Positions 46,444 to 57,026 of a DNA stretch of 64,000 nt are shown one piece after another. The DNA is taken from NCBI GenBank assembly GCA_036971615.1, contig JAYKKR010000016.1:310001-374000 (forward strand), given 5' to 3'. The notes beneath the pieces are model-generated. The model was not told the origin of the DNA. It made no database searches and worked only from the letters and a program-made list of their open reading frames with translations. The position numbers and the translations under genes were made by a program. This DNA comes from Amyloporia xantha (taxonomy: Eukaryota > Basidiomycota > Agaricomycetes > Polyporales > Adustoporiaceae). The number at the start of each line of letters is the position of its first letter. The stretch's first letter is position 1.

Positions 46444-48253
46444 ATGAGCAGCGTCACATTTCGCGACTCCTCGGTTATTGTCCTCGACACAGGCCGCACA
46501 ACACTTCGTGCTGGACTTGGTTTGCATGACCTTCTGCGTCCACCTTCCGTCGTGAGTTGCCTGACCTTACCATTAACATTCTAATATCCCTCGTGCTCAT
46601 AAATGCTACCTATCTCAATCAGGAAATTTTAGCTCGTGTGGGCTTACCCAGAAGCCTAAGCGTAGCTTCTGCGAATGGAGAAAATGGAACGAACATAGAC
46701 TCTCACGAGGGCGCATCCACGTCCAAGTCACCGAGCCCGAGCTCGAACCTCAATGTCAAGCTTACAGACTATCTCGTTGGGACCCAATTGGATGAAGCCT
46801 TGGCTGCCGGTCAGGATCTAGTGATATATTGGCCCTTCTCAGAAGGAGATGTGGCCGATTGGCTGCAGGCCGAAGCTCTTTGGTGTGTTCCGTTCCATTG
46901 CGAATTTCATGCTCATTTAGTTTTGAATACCATTATCGTGCAGGAAATATGTACTCTTCAACCAGCTTCACCTTCGCCGCACACAAATGGAGTCTCCCGT
47001 TCTCCTTAGCCTCCCGACGGGACTTGCACGTGCGACCTACGAGCGGCTCTGCCAGCTCTTCTTCGAACGCTTCAACATTGCCGCTTTCGGGGTTCTGGAC
47101 CGCCCTCTTGCACAATTCTACGCTGGTGTGACGGCGTCGAGCCAACTTAGTGGTGTCGTGGTGGACATCGACCGGGAATGGACCGACATCACGCCGGTTT
47201 ATGATGGATTTGTGTTGAGCGGTGCGCGGGTAAGCGTCAATGTCGGAATGGAAGACTGTAAAAACTATTTGGCGGGCTTGCTTCGAGCGAATCAAAGTGT
47301 CATGGCTGTGCTCACGGAGCCAAGCACAGGAGAAGGAGAGAGTGGGCCTCCACTGGATGAGAAGGCGCAACAGGAGGCGCTTGAGGAGCTTGCTGAACAG
47401 CTGTGGACGGAGGGCTTGATTAAAGTCCTCACAGAAGGTGAAGCGGGTGCGGCGCGGGATGCAGAGGAGCTAGATGCCGCAAATGGAGATATCAACATCG
47501 CAGCGATTGTTGTTGCAGGGAAGGAGAAGGCGGTTATTGAGAGCGGGATGCGAAAAAAGGCGGTACGAGGTAACGCGGCGGAGCAGGCGAAGGCGAGGGA
47601 GATAGAAGCTCGGGATCAGGTGGAGGTGCAATGGCGAGGGAAAGCGGTGATGGTCGGAAAGGAGAGGCATCGCTTTTGTGAGCCATTATTCGATGTGGGG
47701 ATAAGGGAAGGGCGAGGAAAGAAGGGCAAGGACAAGGAGAAGATTCCAGTGTTACCGTTGCAGGTCGCGGTGGGGGAGGCTGTCAACCGAGCCGAGGTCG
47801 ATCAGAGGGCGTACATCTGGCAAGGCTTATTTGTAACTGGAGATATTACCAACCATATCAAAGGTATGTCTTCGATTGATATGCTGTCGCTAGGTCTTGT
47901 TTATGCAACCGACATTGTAGGGCTCGGAGCTGCATTGCAGACCCGTCTTACATCTTTCATTCTCAGCAGTCCAGATCCACAATTAAATGAAGTCCAACCT
48001 CGAAGCATTCGTACAATGAAGATTCCTGAGTATTTCGCGGAGTACAGAGAAAAGGGCGATGGCTTAGCGTCGTTCTTAGGGGCGTCCATTGTCGCCAAAG
48101 TGAGCGCAGCGCAACCTCCTCATAAGAACGCGACTCACCTTCTCTCCTCAGATTACATTCAATGACTCTGCGGGCCGGAATTTCGTGTCGAAAACGGACT
48201 ACGGGAGTCAGGGTCCTAGGGCTGTTCTCGGGATGTCACCATCTCTTCTATGA
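46444..48253 (+). CDS. ARP9: Actin-related protein Arp9-like (SWI/SNF and RSC subunit)
   Basis: A divergent nuclear actin-fold protein that pairs with a second Arp on the HSA helix of SWI/SNF-type remodelers. The N-terminus reads SSVIVLDTGRTTLRAGLG with the phosphate-1-like DTG, then EILARVGLPRSL, DYLVGTQLDEALAAGQDLVI and YWPFSEGDVADWLQAEALW. After an intron come PVLLSLPTGLARATYERLCQ, FFERFNIAAFGVLDRPLAQF, YAGVTASSQLSGVVVDIDRE (phosphate-2-like) and GARVSVNVGMEDCKNYLAGL. A long charged insertion follows, then RHRFCEPLFDVGIREGRG, AYIWQGLFVTGDITNHIKG, GLGAALQTRLTSFIL, RTMKIPEYFAEYREKGDGLA, FLGASIVAKITFNDSAGRNF and a terminal GMSPSLL. Stop at 48251-48253. ATP-binding residues are degenerate, as in known Arp9 proteins. 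Confidence 0.88.
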
Positions 48254-48632
48254 AATTTTCTTCGTTGTAGCATTGTGCGTTTCGTCATCAATCATCATAG
48301 TGTCTTTGATTATTGGGTCCGAGTGTATTGCTTATTGCGTCTGGTGTCATGGTCATTCATAGGCGGAACAATGCGATGTCCTTCTCTGATATCCATCATG
48401 ATGAAGCATGTGGCCGATCCTATGATTGACCTGAGAACCGCGGCAGGGTGGATTACCTTCCGCTTCCTTCACAACACCGAGTTACTTCATCACAGGTCGT
48501 ACCGAATAAGGTCTGGCGATTTCTCAAGAACATGGGATTTCTTGATCTGTTTCTAGAGTCTGACATCCTTGATCAAGTTATAATGATCAGCCTTCTCGAG
48601 TTCTAGGTGGATCCTCTCGTCCTAGGATCCCT
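48254..48632. other. Spacer between ARP9 and the acyltransferase
   Basis: A 379-bp spacer with the ARP9 3' end and the promoter of the next gene. Near 48595-48630 there is a short imperfect palindrome (ggatcctctcgtcctaggatcc). No gene seen. Confidence 0.45.
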
Positions 48633-50280
48633 ATGTCTGCTTCCACGCCGTCTCCCATCCTCAGCGTGTGTACAGAGTCTCAAGTTCGTGTCTTCCCCGA
48701 GTCCCCTCCCGCAGATGTCTTCGTGACTCCCCTGTCCATAGGCGATGCCTGCGTGGTTCGTTGGCCCCCAACTGCCACTGTATGGTACTTCGAAGCACCA
48801 ACAGACGAACGAACGAAGACATCACTGTCGCCACACCACCTGCTGTCGAGCCTGCAGCGAACCCTCAACTACTATCCTCAGTGGACTGGTCAACTGCAAT
48901 GGGTGGCGCACGAGTCAGACGGCGACCACACCCAGCGAGTGGGTCGTCTGTGCGTGTCCTACGGTGCTCCCACCGATCCGGGCGTCGAGTTTGTCGTCGC
49001 AAGCTCCCCCACATTCTTGACGCACCTGTTGCCCAGCCGCTCCGAGCGCACAACTGGTGACAAATGGTGGGATGCAGCACAGGTGCCATCCGCGGAGCTG
49101 TTGCCGTTAACAAAGCTGGCCTTACACAATCTCATCGACTATGAAGGCCTGCCGGGAATAATGGTCCAAGTCACGACCTTCGCCTGCGGCATGGTAGCTG
49201 TGGGTGTCAAGGCGGTACATGCCTTGAGCGATGCGCACACCATTGTGCAATTCGTCCGTGACTGGGCCGCCACTAGCTGTGCGATGTTGGCCGGAGCGCC
49301 ACTCCCCGTCCTATCTCCGATTTTTAACCCGCGGATCCTAGATCGAGCAGCCGCTGGCGACATAGACGCTGCTCAGCCTGACCCTGCGCTGGTTGAGAAA
49401 GCCGCGCGCACTCCCCATGCACCGCCACGACTGGTGGGCGCCCACTAACGGTGGTCCGCCGCGTGTGATCCCGCCCGCATTGCAAGCAGCCACCGCGGCG
49501 CCAGTGGGCACACCGATGCCGTGGTCGGAGTGGAAGCCGTCGCTCCCCGTCGCACACCACGTCATACATTTCACCAAGAGCGAGGTACAAGGCATGCGGG
49601 AGCGCGCGCGCAGTTCGTCGCCGCCGCACTTGGCATCTATGATCACCTACCAGGATGCCATTCTGGCCCATATCTGGGTTCTGGTGAATCGTGCACGGGG
49701 AGTCGAACCTGACGAGACGGTGCATATGAATGTGACGCTTAGCATCCGCGGCCGAGTAGTGCCACCACTCCCTGAAGCCTTCATTGGCTCGCCCCTCTTC
49801 CTGTGCCGTGCATCAGCGACGGGGCGTGAGGCCACTTCGGAGTCGAGCGCCCCAGGCACCCTCGCTGCGCGCATACGGTCCACTATTACGGCTTTCGACG
49901 CACCTGCAATAGCGGCGTTGCTGCACGACAAGGCGCACGACATTGGGGTGGCGAGGTTGTGGCATGGCTTTCTCGGCCGGCGGAATATGGTCATGACATC
50001 GTGGATACACCGCCATTTGTACCAGATCGACTTCGGTGCAGGGACAAGGCCCCGCTACGTGGAAGCTGCCATGCCCGGCGTGGACGGCTGTTTGCAGATT
50101 ATAGAAGCCCCACCGATGCCAGAAGAGACCGACATTGAGGCTGAGAGGATGAATGGCCAAAAGTCCAAGCACTGGTCTGATGACGGAGTAGATGTCGTTC
50201 TGCGTCTTGGAGCTGAGGCGATGCAACGACTGGTGAAGGATCCATTTTTACGTGAATACAGTAGCACCAAGGGATTCTGA
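48633..50280 (+). CDS. BAHD/PF02458-type acyltransferase, frame interrupted
   Basis: An intronless span of 1,648 nt. That is one base more than a multiple of three, which fits one inserted base in a 548-residue enzyme. The first frame (48633-49448) carries SLQRTLNYYPQWTGQLQWV, LTKLALHNLIDYEGLPGIMV and the catalytic HXXXD as VKAVHALSDAHTIVQFV. The second (from about 49405) carries ALPMHRHDWWAPTNGGPP, VIHFTKSEVQGMRERA, SMITYQDAILAHIWVLVNRA, VTLSIRGRVVPPLPEAFIGS and the second family motif as YQIDFGAGTRPRYVE. The enzyme transfers an acyl group from CoA to an alcohol or amine. The relatives are fungal transferases such as secondary-metabolite O-acetyltransferases; the substrate is unknown. Unlike most neighbours it has no introns. 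The break lies at about 49402-49410. Confidence 0.8.
49402..49410 (+). other. Apparent one-base insertion in the acyltransferase
   Basis: The first frame ends in PALVEKAARTPHA..., while the family expects the LPMHRHDWW block, which sits in the next frame. One base removed within gccgcgcgc joins VEKA to RALPMHRHDWW. No intron signals are present. Confidence 0.65.
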
Positions 50281-50656
50281 GAGCAGTACTTTGTGAATGA
50301 AGGCACTCTTAGTAGAATTTCGATTGACATAGCACCAATGCATAGACAGGCAGGCGGGTTGAAGATAGAGCCAGAAACTTTCTAAAATGTCTGCAATCCT
50401 CTGATAGCATACAGGCAATGACAGGGCCCCTCACCTGTACGATCAGAGGGTTGCCACATTATGCCTGAAGGAGTAGAGCTTATCAGAAATCATCCCCAAG
50501 ATCGAACATCCTCAGAAGACACTATCACGAATCTGGGTCATGATGCATGAGGCTGGAGCATAAAATTCTCCATAGCAGGTATCGAGAGCAATAGTGTAAG
50601 TCATACAAGTGCCTATCATAATGACCCGTGCCCTATGCCGGCAAATGGGCTATATT
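50281..50656. other. Convergent 3' intergenic region
   Basis: A 376-bp spacer between the acyltransferase and RPL30; nothing beyond probable 3' UTRs. Confidence 0.45.
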
Positions 50657-51146
50657 TTATGCTGCCTGAGCCTCTGCAACAGCGAGGAGGTCGCTGTCTC
50701 CTGGATCAGAGACTGTCATGACACTGTGGGCTGAGTCAGTATCGGGTGAAATGGGCAATGTGACAGAAGGTGCTGACCCGACACGGAAGAGCTTTCCAGC
50801 CGCAGTGCCGAGAGCGACGTTGGTGCCAGAAAAGTGGTGGACAGCCGTCTTGGAAAGCATGGCATAGTACTCGAGCTCGGACTTGCGCAGCGGGGGGCAG
50901 TTACCCGCGATCAAGACAAGCTTGGCTAGAGCGATGTACACGCAATCAGTACAAGGGACCTTCTCAGCCTCACGCTCCAGTCCCCGGAGATGAAGTGTAG
51001 CGGGTATACTCACCCTTGCCATTGCGCATCTGCTTGAGTGCGGACTTGTAGCCCAGCGAGTACTTGCCCGACTTGACGACGAGGGCGAGACGCGAGGAAA
51101 TGGACTCGGTGGACTTGGCGGCTTTGGACTTCTTGGTGGGGGCCAT
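50657..51146 (-). CDS. RPL30: 60S ribosomal protein eL30
   Basis: A large-subunit ribosomal protein. Exon 1 codes [40 protein letters not shown] and RNGK. The next exon codes [40 protein letters not shown] and [11 protein letters not shown] 54-nt intron (50724-50777) then separates RVG from [19 protein letters not shown]. That intron is a multiple of three and contains no stop, so the unspliced frame is open and would add 18 residues absent from eL30. Removing it gives the normal DPGDSDLL ending. Start at 51146. The gene is divergent from MET5. Confidence 0.95.
50724..50777 (-). other. In-frame, stop-free 54-nt intron of RPL30
   Basis: Donor gtcagc and acceptor cccacag bracket 54 nt, a multiple of three with no stop. 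Splicing restores the conserved [14 protein letters not shown] of eL30. Confidence 0.8.
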
Positions 51147-51628
51147 CGCGCTCGGTTGAAGAGGGTGTCGGTGTCGGAAGGGTGGGCAAAGTATCGGTGG
51201 GCTGTAACTGTACCCGTCTGCGTTGACGATCACAACGGTGGCGGACTGTACAGTTCCTGAACAAGGTTTGGGACCCGCCGGAGAGAGCCGGAAGCCCTAA
51301 CCCGGAGCTAGGGTAAGGGGCAAACAGGGGCAAATGATGGTGTAAGGGTGAGGTGATCGAGAGGTCATCCATCCTGCGCGGCTGAGCCAATTTCCCCTGG
51401 CCTGCCGTCCTCGCCCTGGTCAATCGTGAATTCCGAATTACGGAATGCCTTTATCTCGCTGCCCGTGACCCTTTCCACTGCACAAGTCTCTTGTCCTCTA
51501 TTTTCCATCTTCCCCTCCCAGCGGCTCCAATTAGTCCAGGACGTTACATCACTCTGCCATCCCTGGTACGTTGCATTGATCTACTCGAGTCCTCCGCACT
51601 AATTCCGAAAATTTTGACCTTTGCAGCC
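51147..51628. promoter_or_regulatory. Divergent promoter, RPL30 / MET5, with telobox and leader intron
   Basis: A 482-bp spacer. ccctaaccc lies at 51295-51303 and agctagggtaagg follows at about 51306, giving telomere-like words in both orientations. Such teloboxes are Tbf1-type sites in ribosomal-protein promoters of many fungi. On the MET5 side, gtacgttgcattgatc (from about 51566) to ctttgcag (51626) looks like an intron in the 5' leader ending three bases before the ATG. Confidence 0.55.
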
Positions 51629-54600
51629 ATGTCTGCGACACCGTCTGTCCGCGCTGTTGCGCGCATCGCCTACCTCGCCTCAGACGCACTCGTCTCCTCT
51701 GAACCCGCCCTTCCTGTCGCTTCGCCCTTCTCCACAAGTTTCTCCAAGCTTGTTCATTCGACATCGCAGCCGCCTCGCTTTGTGCAGCGTATACCTTTCG
51801 GTGCGGATCCTGGTGCAGCCCTTCTCAGCAGCTCTCAGAAAAATGGCAATGGCAGCAGCTCCTCGACAGGTCTGGTCTCATATGTTACTCTTTCGCATCG
51901 GCAGGTTCTCCGCCACTTGCTTCCCCACCTCGCGGAGCTCTCGAATACATCCACCGTTCTTCACGTCGCCATTGGTCCCTCGGATGATTTGAGCGACGCC
52001 CTGGTGCTTCGAGCTACCATCCCACTCTGCGTCTACTCGCGTACCGCACAACAGGCTCATGATCATGCTCTCCTCGCCAGTCGTCTGGCTAGGACAGAAG
52101 GAAAGGCTGTTCTCCATATATTCCACGTTGGTACGGACGGAGACGATGTGAGCGAAGTTGACGAGGAAAGCGTGCATCCATACCTCTTCGCAGAGAAACC
52201 GTCGGTAAATGGGCATGCGAACGGACACGCCAACGGCCATGCAAATGGCCACATCAATGGGGATGCAAAGCCGAAGAAAACTGAGCCTAATGCTCTGTTT
52301 GCAGCTTATGAAATTGCTGCACTATCTACCGTCTCTCTCCTGCGTCGACCTATACGTGCACTTACCACACACGGCTCATCCGAACCGCACACCGTCCTCT
52401 TTACCCTTGGGCCCGTTACGTCTACCCTCGAGCTTGAGGGCGTTGCATGGGCTGACCTATCGCTCCTCAAGCCTATTTCCTCGGGCAAGATCGCAGGTGC
52501 GGTGCCTTCTTCCACCAAGACTGTCCTGGTCTGCGAGCAGGTCAGCAAGTGGAGCGTCAAGTGGACTCCGCTTTTTCTTGAGGTTGTCAGTGCATTGCAG
52601 GCGCACGAGGGTGAGAGGGAGGACAGGCCAGTCGTGCGGAGCGTCATGCTTCAAGATGTCACCGCCATCACTGTGGAGGACGTTCAGAAGTTGCTGGAGG
52701 AGGCGGAGAAGGGGGGAAACGAACGTCTTGCGCTCGGTTCAGTGCCCTCCGCAAAGGTGAACGGTTCCGCGATATCCACGGACGTGCAAGCACCCCATGT
52801 ACCGAAGCACGAGTCATCATATACAACTCTCCTCCAGACTCTCTTCGGAGGACGGCTGGAGATTGCGAACGACCCATCGCTCGTCCCGCAGCTCGGTCCC
52901 GCTGCGACGAGTCCCGAGTTCACGCTCGGCCGCATCAGAGGCGAGGAGGAGGAACTGAGGAGGCTCGAGGCGGACGTGAAGGAACTTCTCGCTGAGCCTG
53001 CTGTGCCCGAGGCGCTGCACGCTCTGCTGAGCGAGTGGCTGATGGTGAAGGCAAAGAAAGATGGGAAGAATAAGGGAAAGAGAGACGGAGAGCAACAGGC
53101 TAAAGATCTTGGCGAGCAGATCGTACAAGCATTGGAGGAAGCAGTCGTTAAGAGCGCGCTGAAGGGTGGTGCAGCGGAACGGGTGGTGCGTGCGAGGAGT
53201 CTCTTCGGGGAGGGCGCGGGCCTCAACCGCAAATCACGCTGGATCATTGGGAGCGATGCTTGGGCTTATGATCTCGGCGCGTCCGGTCTCCACCACGCGA
53301 TTGCAAGCGGCCTCGACGTGAACGTCCTCCTGCTGGACACGACGCCGTACTCCGAGCGGCTATCGGATCCCGCGAGGCGCAAGCAGGACGTGGGGCTGTA
53401 TGCCATGAACCATGGCGACGTGTATGTCGCAAGCGTCGCGGTATATTCGAGCTACGCACAGGTCTTGCAGGCGCTCGTGGAGGCGGACAAGTTTGACGGT
53501 CCGAGTGTGGTGCTCGCGTACCTGCCGTATCGGGCGGAAGACGCACCAGCGCTCGAGATCCTCAAGGAGACGAAGAAGGCAGTGGACGCAGGCTACTGGC
53601 CCCTATACCGATGGAACCCAGCGAAGGAGAAGGAGGGCGGAGAGGCCTTTGCGCTCGACTCGGACGCGATCAAGAACGAGCTGCAGAAGTTCCTTGACCG
53701 GCAGAATCACCTAAGTCAGCTTGTCAATGCTGCGCCGCAGATGCCTGCAGAGCTCGTAGGTAGCTTGGGCGAGAACCTCCGCCTGGCGAGGAAGATGCGG
53801 GCAAAGATGGCGTACGAGGAACTCCTAACTGCCATCGATGCGCCCCCGTTGACGGTGCTGTATGCGAGTGATGGCGGGAAGGCGGAGAAGATCGCGAAGC
53901 GGCTTGCAATGCGCGCGAAGATGCGTGGACTTTCGTCGAGCGTTGCTGCTATGGACACAGTAAAGCTCGAAGACCTTGCGAAGGAGGAATGGATTGCCTT
54001 TGTAACGAGCGTCGCTGGCCAGGGTGAATTCCCGCAGAATGGCCGTGCATTGGTAAAGGCATTCAATGCGGCTGTGGCGAAGGGAGAAAGACCATTCGAA
54101 AATGTCAAGGTTGCCGTGTTCGGATTGGGCGACAGTCATTATTGGCCGCGCCCAGAGGACGCGCATTTCTACAACAAGGCAGGGAAGGACCTTGACGCCC
54201 GTTTGGACCACCTGGGCGCGCAGCGCGTTGTCCCGCTTGGTCTCGGTGATGACCAGGATGCGGACGGACCAGAGACTGGCTACAAGCTGTGGGAGCCTCG
54301 ATTATGGAAGGCGCTCGGTGTCGATGCCATTGAGGTGCAAGAGGCAGAACCGGAACCGATCACGAATGAGCACATCAAGGTCGCGTCGCAGTATCTTCGC
54401 GGGACGATCAAGGAAGGGCTAGAGGACACAAGCACCGGTGCGCTCGCGCCCAGTGACGGGCAGCTAACGAAGTTCCACGGAATCTACCAGCAAGATGATC
54501 GAGATATCAGGGATGAGCGTATCGCACAGGGTGTAGAGCCCGCGTATGCGTTCATGATCCGAGTGCGGATGCCCGGAGGCATCTGCAGACCAGATCAGTG

Positions 54601-56476
54601 GTTATTGATGGACCGCATTGCGGATGAGCATGGAAATGGGACATTCAAGATCACGACGCGGCAGACGTTCCAGTATCATGGGGTCATCAAAGGTCATCTC
54701 AAGGCCGCGATTCAAGACATCAACAGAGCACTCCTCGATACGCTCGCTGCTTGTGGGGATGTGAATCGGTATGTGCGCTATTGCAGGAACGATAGACTAT
54801 GTCTCACTTTTTGCTGAAAGGAATGTCATTGTTTCGGCCATCCCTTCTTTGACGAAGCTACATGCCCAGGCTTATGAATTTGCCAAGCGTGTTAGTGAGC
54901 ACCTCCTCCCGCGGACGACAGCCTACCATGAGATCTGGTTGGACAAGAAGCTGGTCGCCGGTGAAGCCCTCAAGGATGTCGAGCCCCTCTACGGCGAATT
55001 CTATCTTCCTCGTAAAGTGAGTCGGCCGTGAATATCGTAGTGTGCTTGTATAAACTTACCTTCCCGTGATACAGTTCAAAGTAGCAGTTGCTGTTCCTCC
55101 TACCAATGACGTTGATGTCTTTGCCAACGATCTCGGCTTCATTGCCATCGTCGGTGACAAGGGAGACCTTGTCGGATTCAACGTGAGTGCCGGAGGCGGC
55201 ATGGGTGTCACTCATGGCAACAAGAAGACGTACCCTCGATTGGGATCCATCCTCGGCTTCTGTACCGTCGAGCAGGGCGTTGATGTCGCTGAGAAGATTA
55301 TGCTTGTCCAAAGAGACAACGGTAACCGCGAGGAGTATGTGCTGTCTGTTATTCCCCTTACTGATTTACTAATATTTGGGTTTTACCAAAACTAGCCGGA
55401 AGAACGCCAGACTCAAGTACACCATTGACCGCATGGGCTTAGAAAACTTCAAGGCTGAAGTCGAGCGACGACTAGGTTATAAGCTCCAACCCGCGCGTCA
55501 ATTCACCTTCAACCGCAACGTTGATGACTATGGCTGGCACACAGGCGAGGATGGCAAGCATCATTACACCTGTTTCATCGAGAATGGCCGAGTTCAGGAT
55601 GAGCCTGGCCGCGAATTTAAGACTGCACTGCGGGAGATTGCTAAAGTGCACAAGGGTGGCTTTAGAATGACGGCAAATCAACATCTTCTGATCACCGACA
55701 TCGCGAACGAGGACCTCCCCGAATTAAGTCGCTACTGGCGGATTATAAGCTCGACAACCTCAATTATACTGGACTAAGACTGTCGTCATCAGCCTGTGTT
55801 GCGTTCCCGACGTGCGGTGCGTCACTTACAGTTACGCAGGTTTTAGGTTTTAACTAATCCTATCGCCGTCTAGGTCTTGCTATGGCAGAGTCAGAACGAG
55901 TGAGTACGTTGTACTGAAGCCGTCTTCATATATTTTAACCGGTTACCTTGTGACCAGTACTTGCCGATTCTTATCGACAAGGTCGAAAAAATCTGCGAAG
56001 AGAACGGGCTTCGCAACGACTCAATCGTGATGCGGATGACCGGCTGCCCTAACGGCTGTGCAAGGCCTTACGTTGCAGGTACGTAAAATTTGTTCTTTTT
56101 GTTGTTTATATTGCTGACGTTCTGTTGCTCTGTTCTCAGAGGTTGCGTTTGTCGGCAAGGCCCCGGGAACATACCTCATGCTTCTTGGCGGTGGCTACCA
56201 TGGCGAGAGGCTCAATAAAATTTACCGAGGTAAGCACCACAAGAGACAAATAAGGATGTCAGTATGATTCTGACTCTATGGACAGAAACGGTGACCGAGC
56301 CAGAAATCCTGGCAATCCTTAAGCCCATGATCAAGCGTTACGCGCTCGAGCGACAGGAGGGCGAACGTTTTGGTGACTTCGTCATCCGGGCAGGTTACAT
56401 TGCGCCGACGACGGAAGGCAAGGCCTGGTACGACAAGATGGGCGGCGAAGGCCAACATCGAGAGACTGCTGCATGA
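51629..56476 (+). CDS. MET5: Sulfite reductase (NADPH) hemoprotein beta subunit
   Basis: Reduces sulfite to sulfide in assimilation, with the flavoprotein alpha subunit. The product has about 1,450 residues. After [20 protein letters not shown] it has an N-terminal pyruvate-oxidoreductase-like region with a His-Ala-Asn-Gly repeat near residue 195. A flavodoxin-like domain ([54 protein letters not shown]) follows. The siroheme/Fe4S4 module then has [60 protein letters not shown] and [20 protein letters not shown]. The cluster ligands are [18 protein letters not shown] (CX5C) and [12 protein letters not shown] (CX3C). The end reads [19 protein letters not shown] 51629 follows a leader intron; an ATG at 51491 is in frame only without splicing. 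One base is missing near 55726. Confidence 0.95.
55726..55727 (+). other. Apparent one-base deletion in MET5
   Basis: NEDLPEL is in one frame, and [20 protein letters not shown] lies in another. They meet at gaattaagtcgctactg. One more a would give [13 protein letters not shown], matching sulfite reductases; the uncorrected frame stops shortly after. No intron fits. Confidence 0.7.
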
Positions 56477-57026
56477 AAAGAGCACTCCGCTGAATTGACA
56501 TGAGAGATTAATTGTCATGTTCCTTCGTGTTTGGGCAAGCTAGTTAACCGTCTATGTTCATGGGGCGCATGGAGCGGAGGCGGAATTTCGTCGGTAGGCA
56601 CAATCATCACACTAATTCCGGTACGTTCATTAGAGGGTAGATCTTTGTACACGTAATTTTAGACCACTGCAAGTAAATATTGTATACCTATCATCAATCA
56701 CATGCATTTCAGACTTGCAACGTTCGAAGGGATGGACGGATGGTCGCTCACTTTTATATCTAGACCATGGTTCATGATAGTGGCCTTACGATACTTTTTC
56801 AGAAAGATCATTTTAATGTGGTCAATCGGGTGGGTCCTCCATGCGATAGCACACGGTGCTTATTTTGGGCGACGTCTTCTCCCGAGCTTTCCCTCACTCT
56901 GCAGGATCACATCCTAGAGTACAGCAGCCGGCCGAGAATTTTGCGGGGAGCACTACTAAACATTGCACGGTCGGCGACATTGACTTCAATAAAAGAACAT
57001 TGTGATATAACTGCAACGCTTCGGTC
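56477..57026. other. Convergent 3' intergenic region, MET5 / AGX1-like
   Basis: A 550-bp spacer between convergent genes, AT-rich near 56640-56700. Open frames on the plus strand here have no conserved content. Confidence 0.45.

Noticed and set aside
43123..50280. ERG7, ARP9 and the acyltransferase as a terpenoid biosynthetic cluster
   Set aside because: Lanosterol synthase and Arp9 are housekeeping genes, no P450, oxidoreductase or transporter is nearby, and the acyltransferase alone does not make a cluster.
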